Positions 32,460-32,597 of a stretch of 32,597 nucleotides of DNA are shown here, in pieces. Origin of the DNA: Oscillospiraceae bacterium (GTDB lineage Bacteria; Bacillota; Clostridia; Oscillospirales; CAG-272); NCBI GenBank assembly GCA_015063955.1, contig SVTD01000017.1, positions 1 to 32,597 on the forward strand. Reading direction: 5' to 3'. The notes under the pieces were generated by a model, which had not been told where the DNA came from, ran no database searches, and saw only the letters and a list, made by a program, of their open reading frames with translations. Position 1 is the first letter of the stretch, and every line of letters begins with the position of its first letter. Both the position numbers and the translations under genes were made by a program.

Positions 32460-32597
32460 AAAGGGATGGGTAAATTCGGGTTTGTCGGTGGGACGATATT
32501 GGTGTATTGTAGACCAACTATGAAAAGTCAAGCCGAAAAAAGGTCGATAAAAGAAGTGTTGGATTTGGTTAAAGAGAAGATAACGCGAACGAGTTTT

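Noticed and set aside
1-32597. tRNA or rRNA genes
   Set aside because: No cloverleaf with a T-arm GGTTCRANNCC box or rRNA-like conserved segments noticed by eye; a tRNAscan run would be needed to exclude them formally.

Overview
This 32.6 kb window is a chromosomal segment of a moderately GC-rich Firmicute, probably a Clostridia/Oscillospiraceae gut lineage (inferred from gene content and dockerin proteins). Mostly core genes: an [FeFe]-hydrogenase maturation operon on the minus strand (TM1266-like regulator-hydE-hydG-hydF), mscL, a WG-repeat-like lipoprotein, spoIIIE/ftsK-tmk-DJ-1-fau-CPBP protease-mltG, rpsO, pnp, a VanY-like M15 carboxypeptidase, a membrane-anchored MerR regulator, pgk-tpiA, an HTH/zinc-ribbon/Cys-rich mini-cassette, a lipoprotein plus nucleoside hydrolase pair, a DUF3793-like gene, and three dockerin-bearing secreted proteins, one split by an apparent 1-nt frameshift. 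The most interesting signals are non-coding: (i) a compact riboswitch-like leader with a terminator and a mutually exclusive P1 helix in front of the hydrogenase maturation operon; (ii) two copies of a perfect 16-bp palindrome GTTAGCATATGCTAAC at a consensus promoter before the DUF3793-like gene; (iii) a 19-bp-spacer palindromic promoter before the membrane MerR gene; (iv) arrays of micro-hairpins whose arms differ while pairing is kept; and (v) several dispersed palindromic repeat families, including an approximately 100-bp composite present in inverted orientation at 24.1 and 32.4 kb. Everything here was read by eye; no database search or folding software was run.
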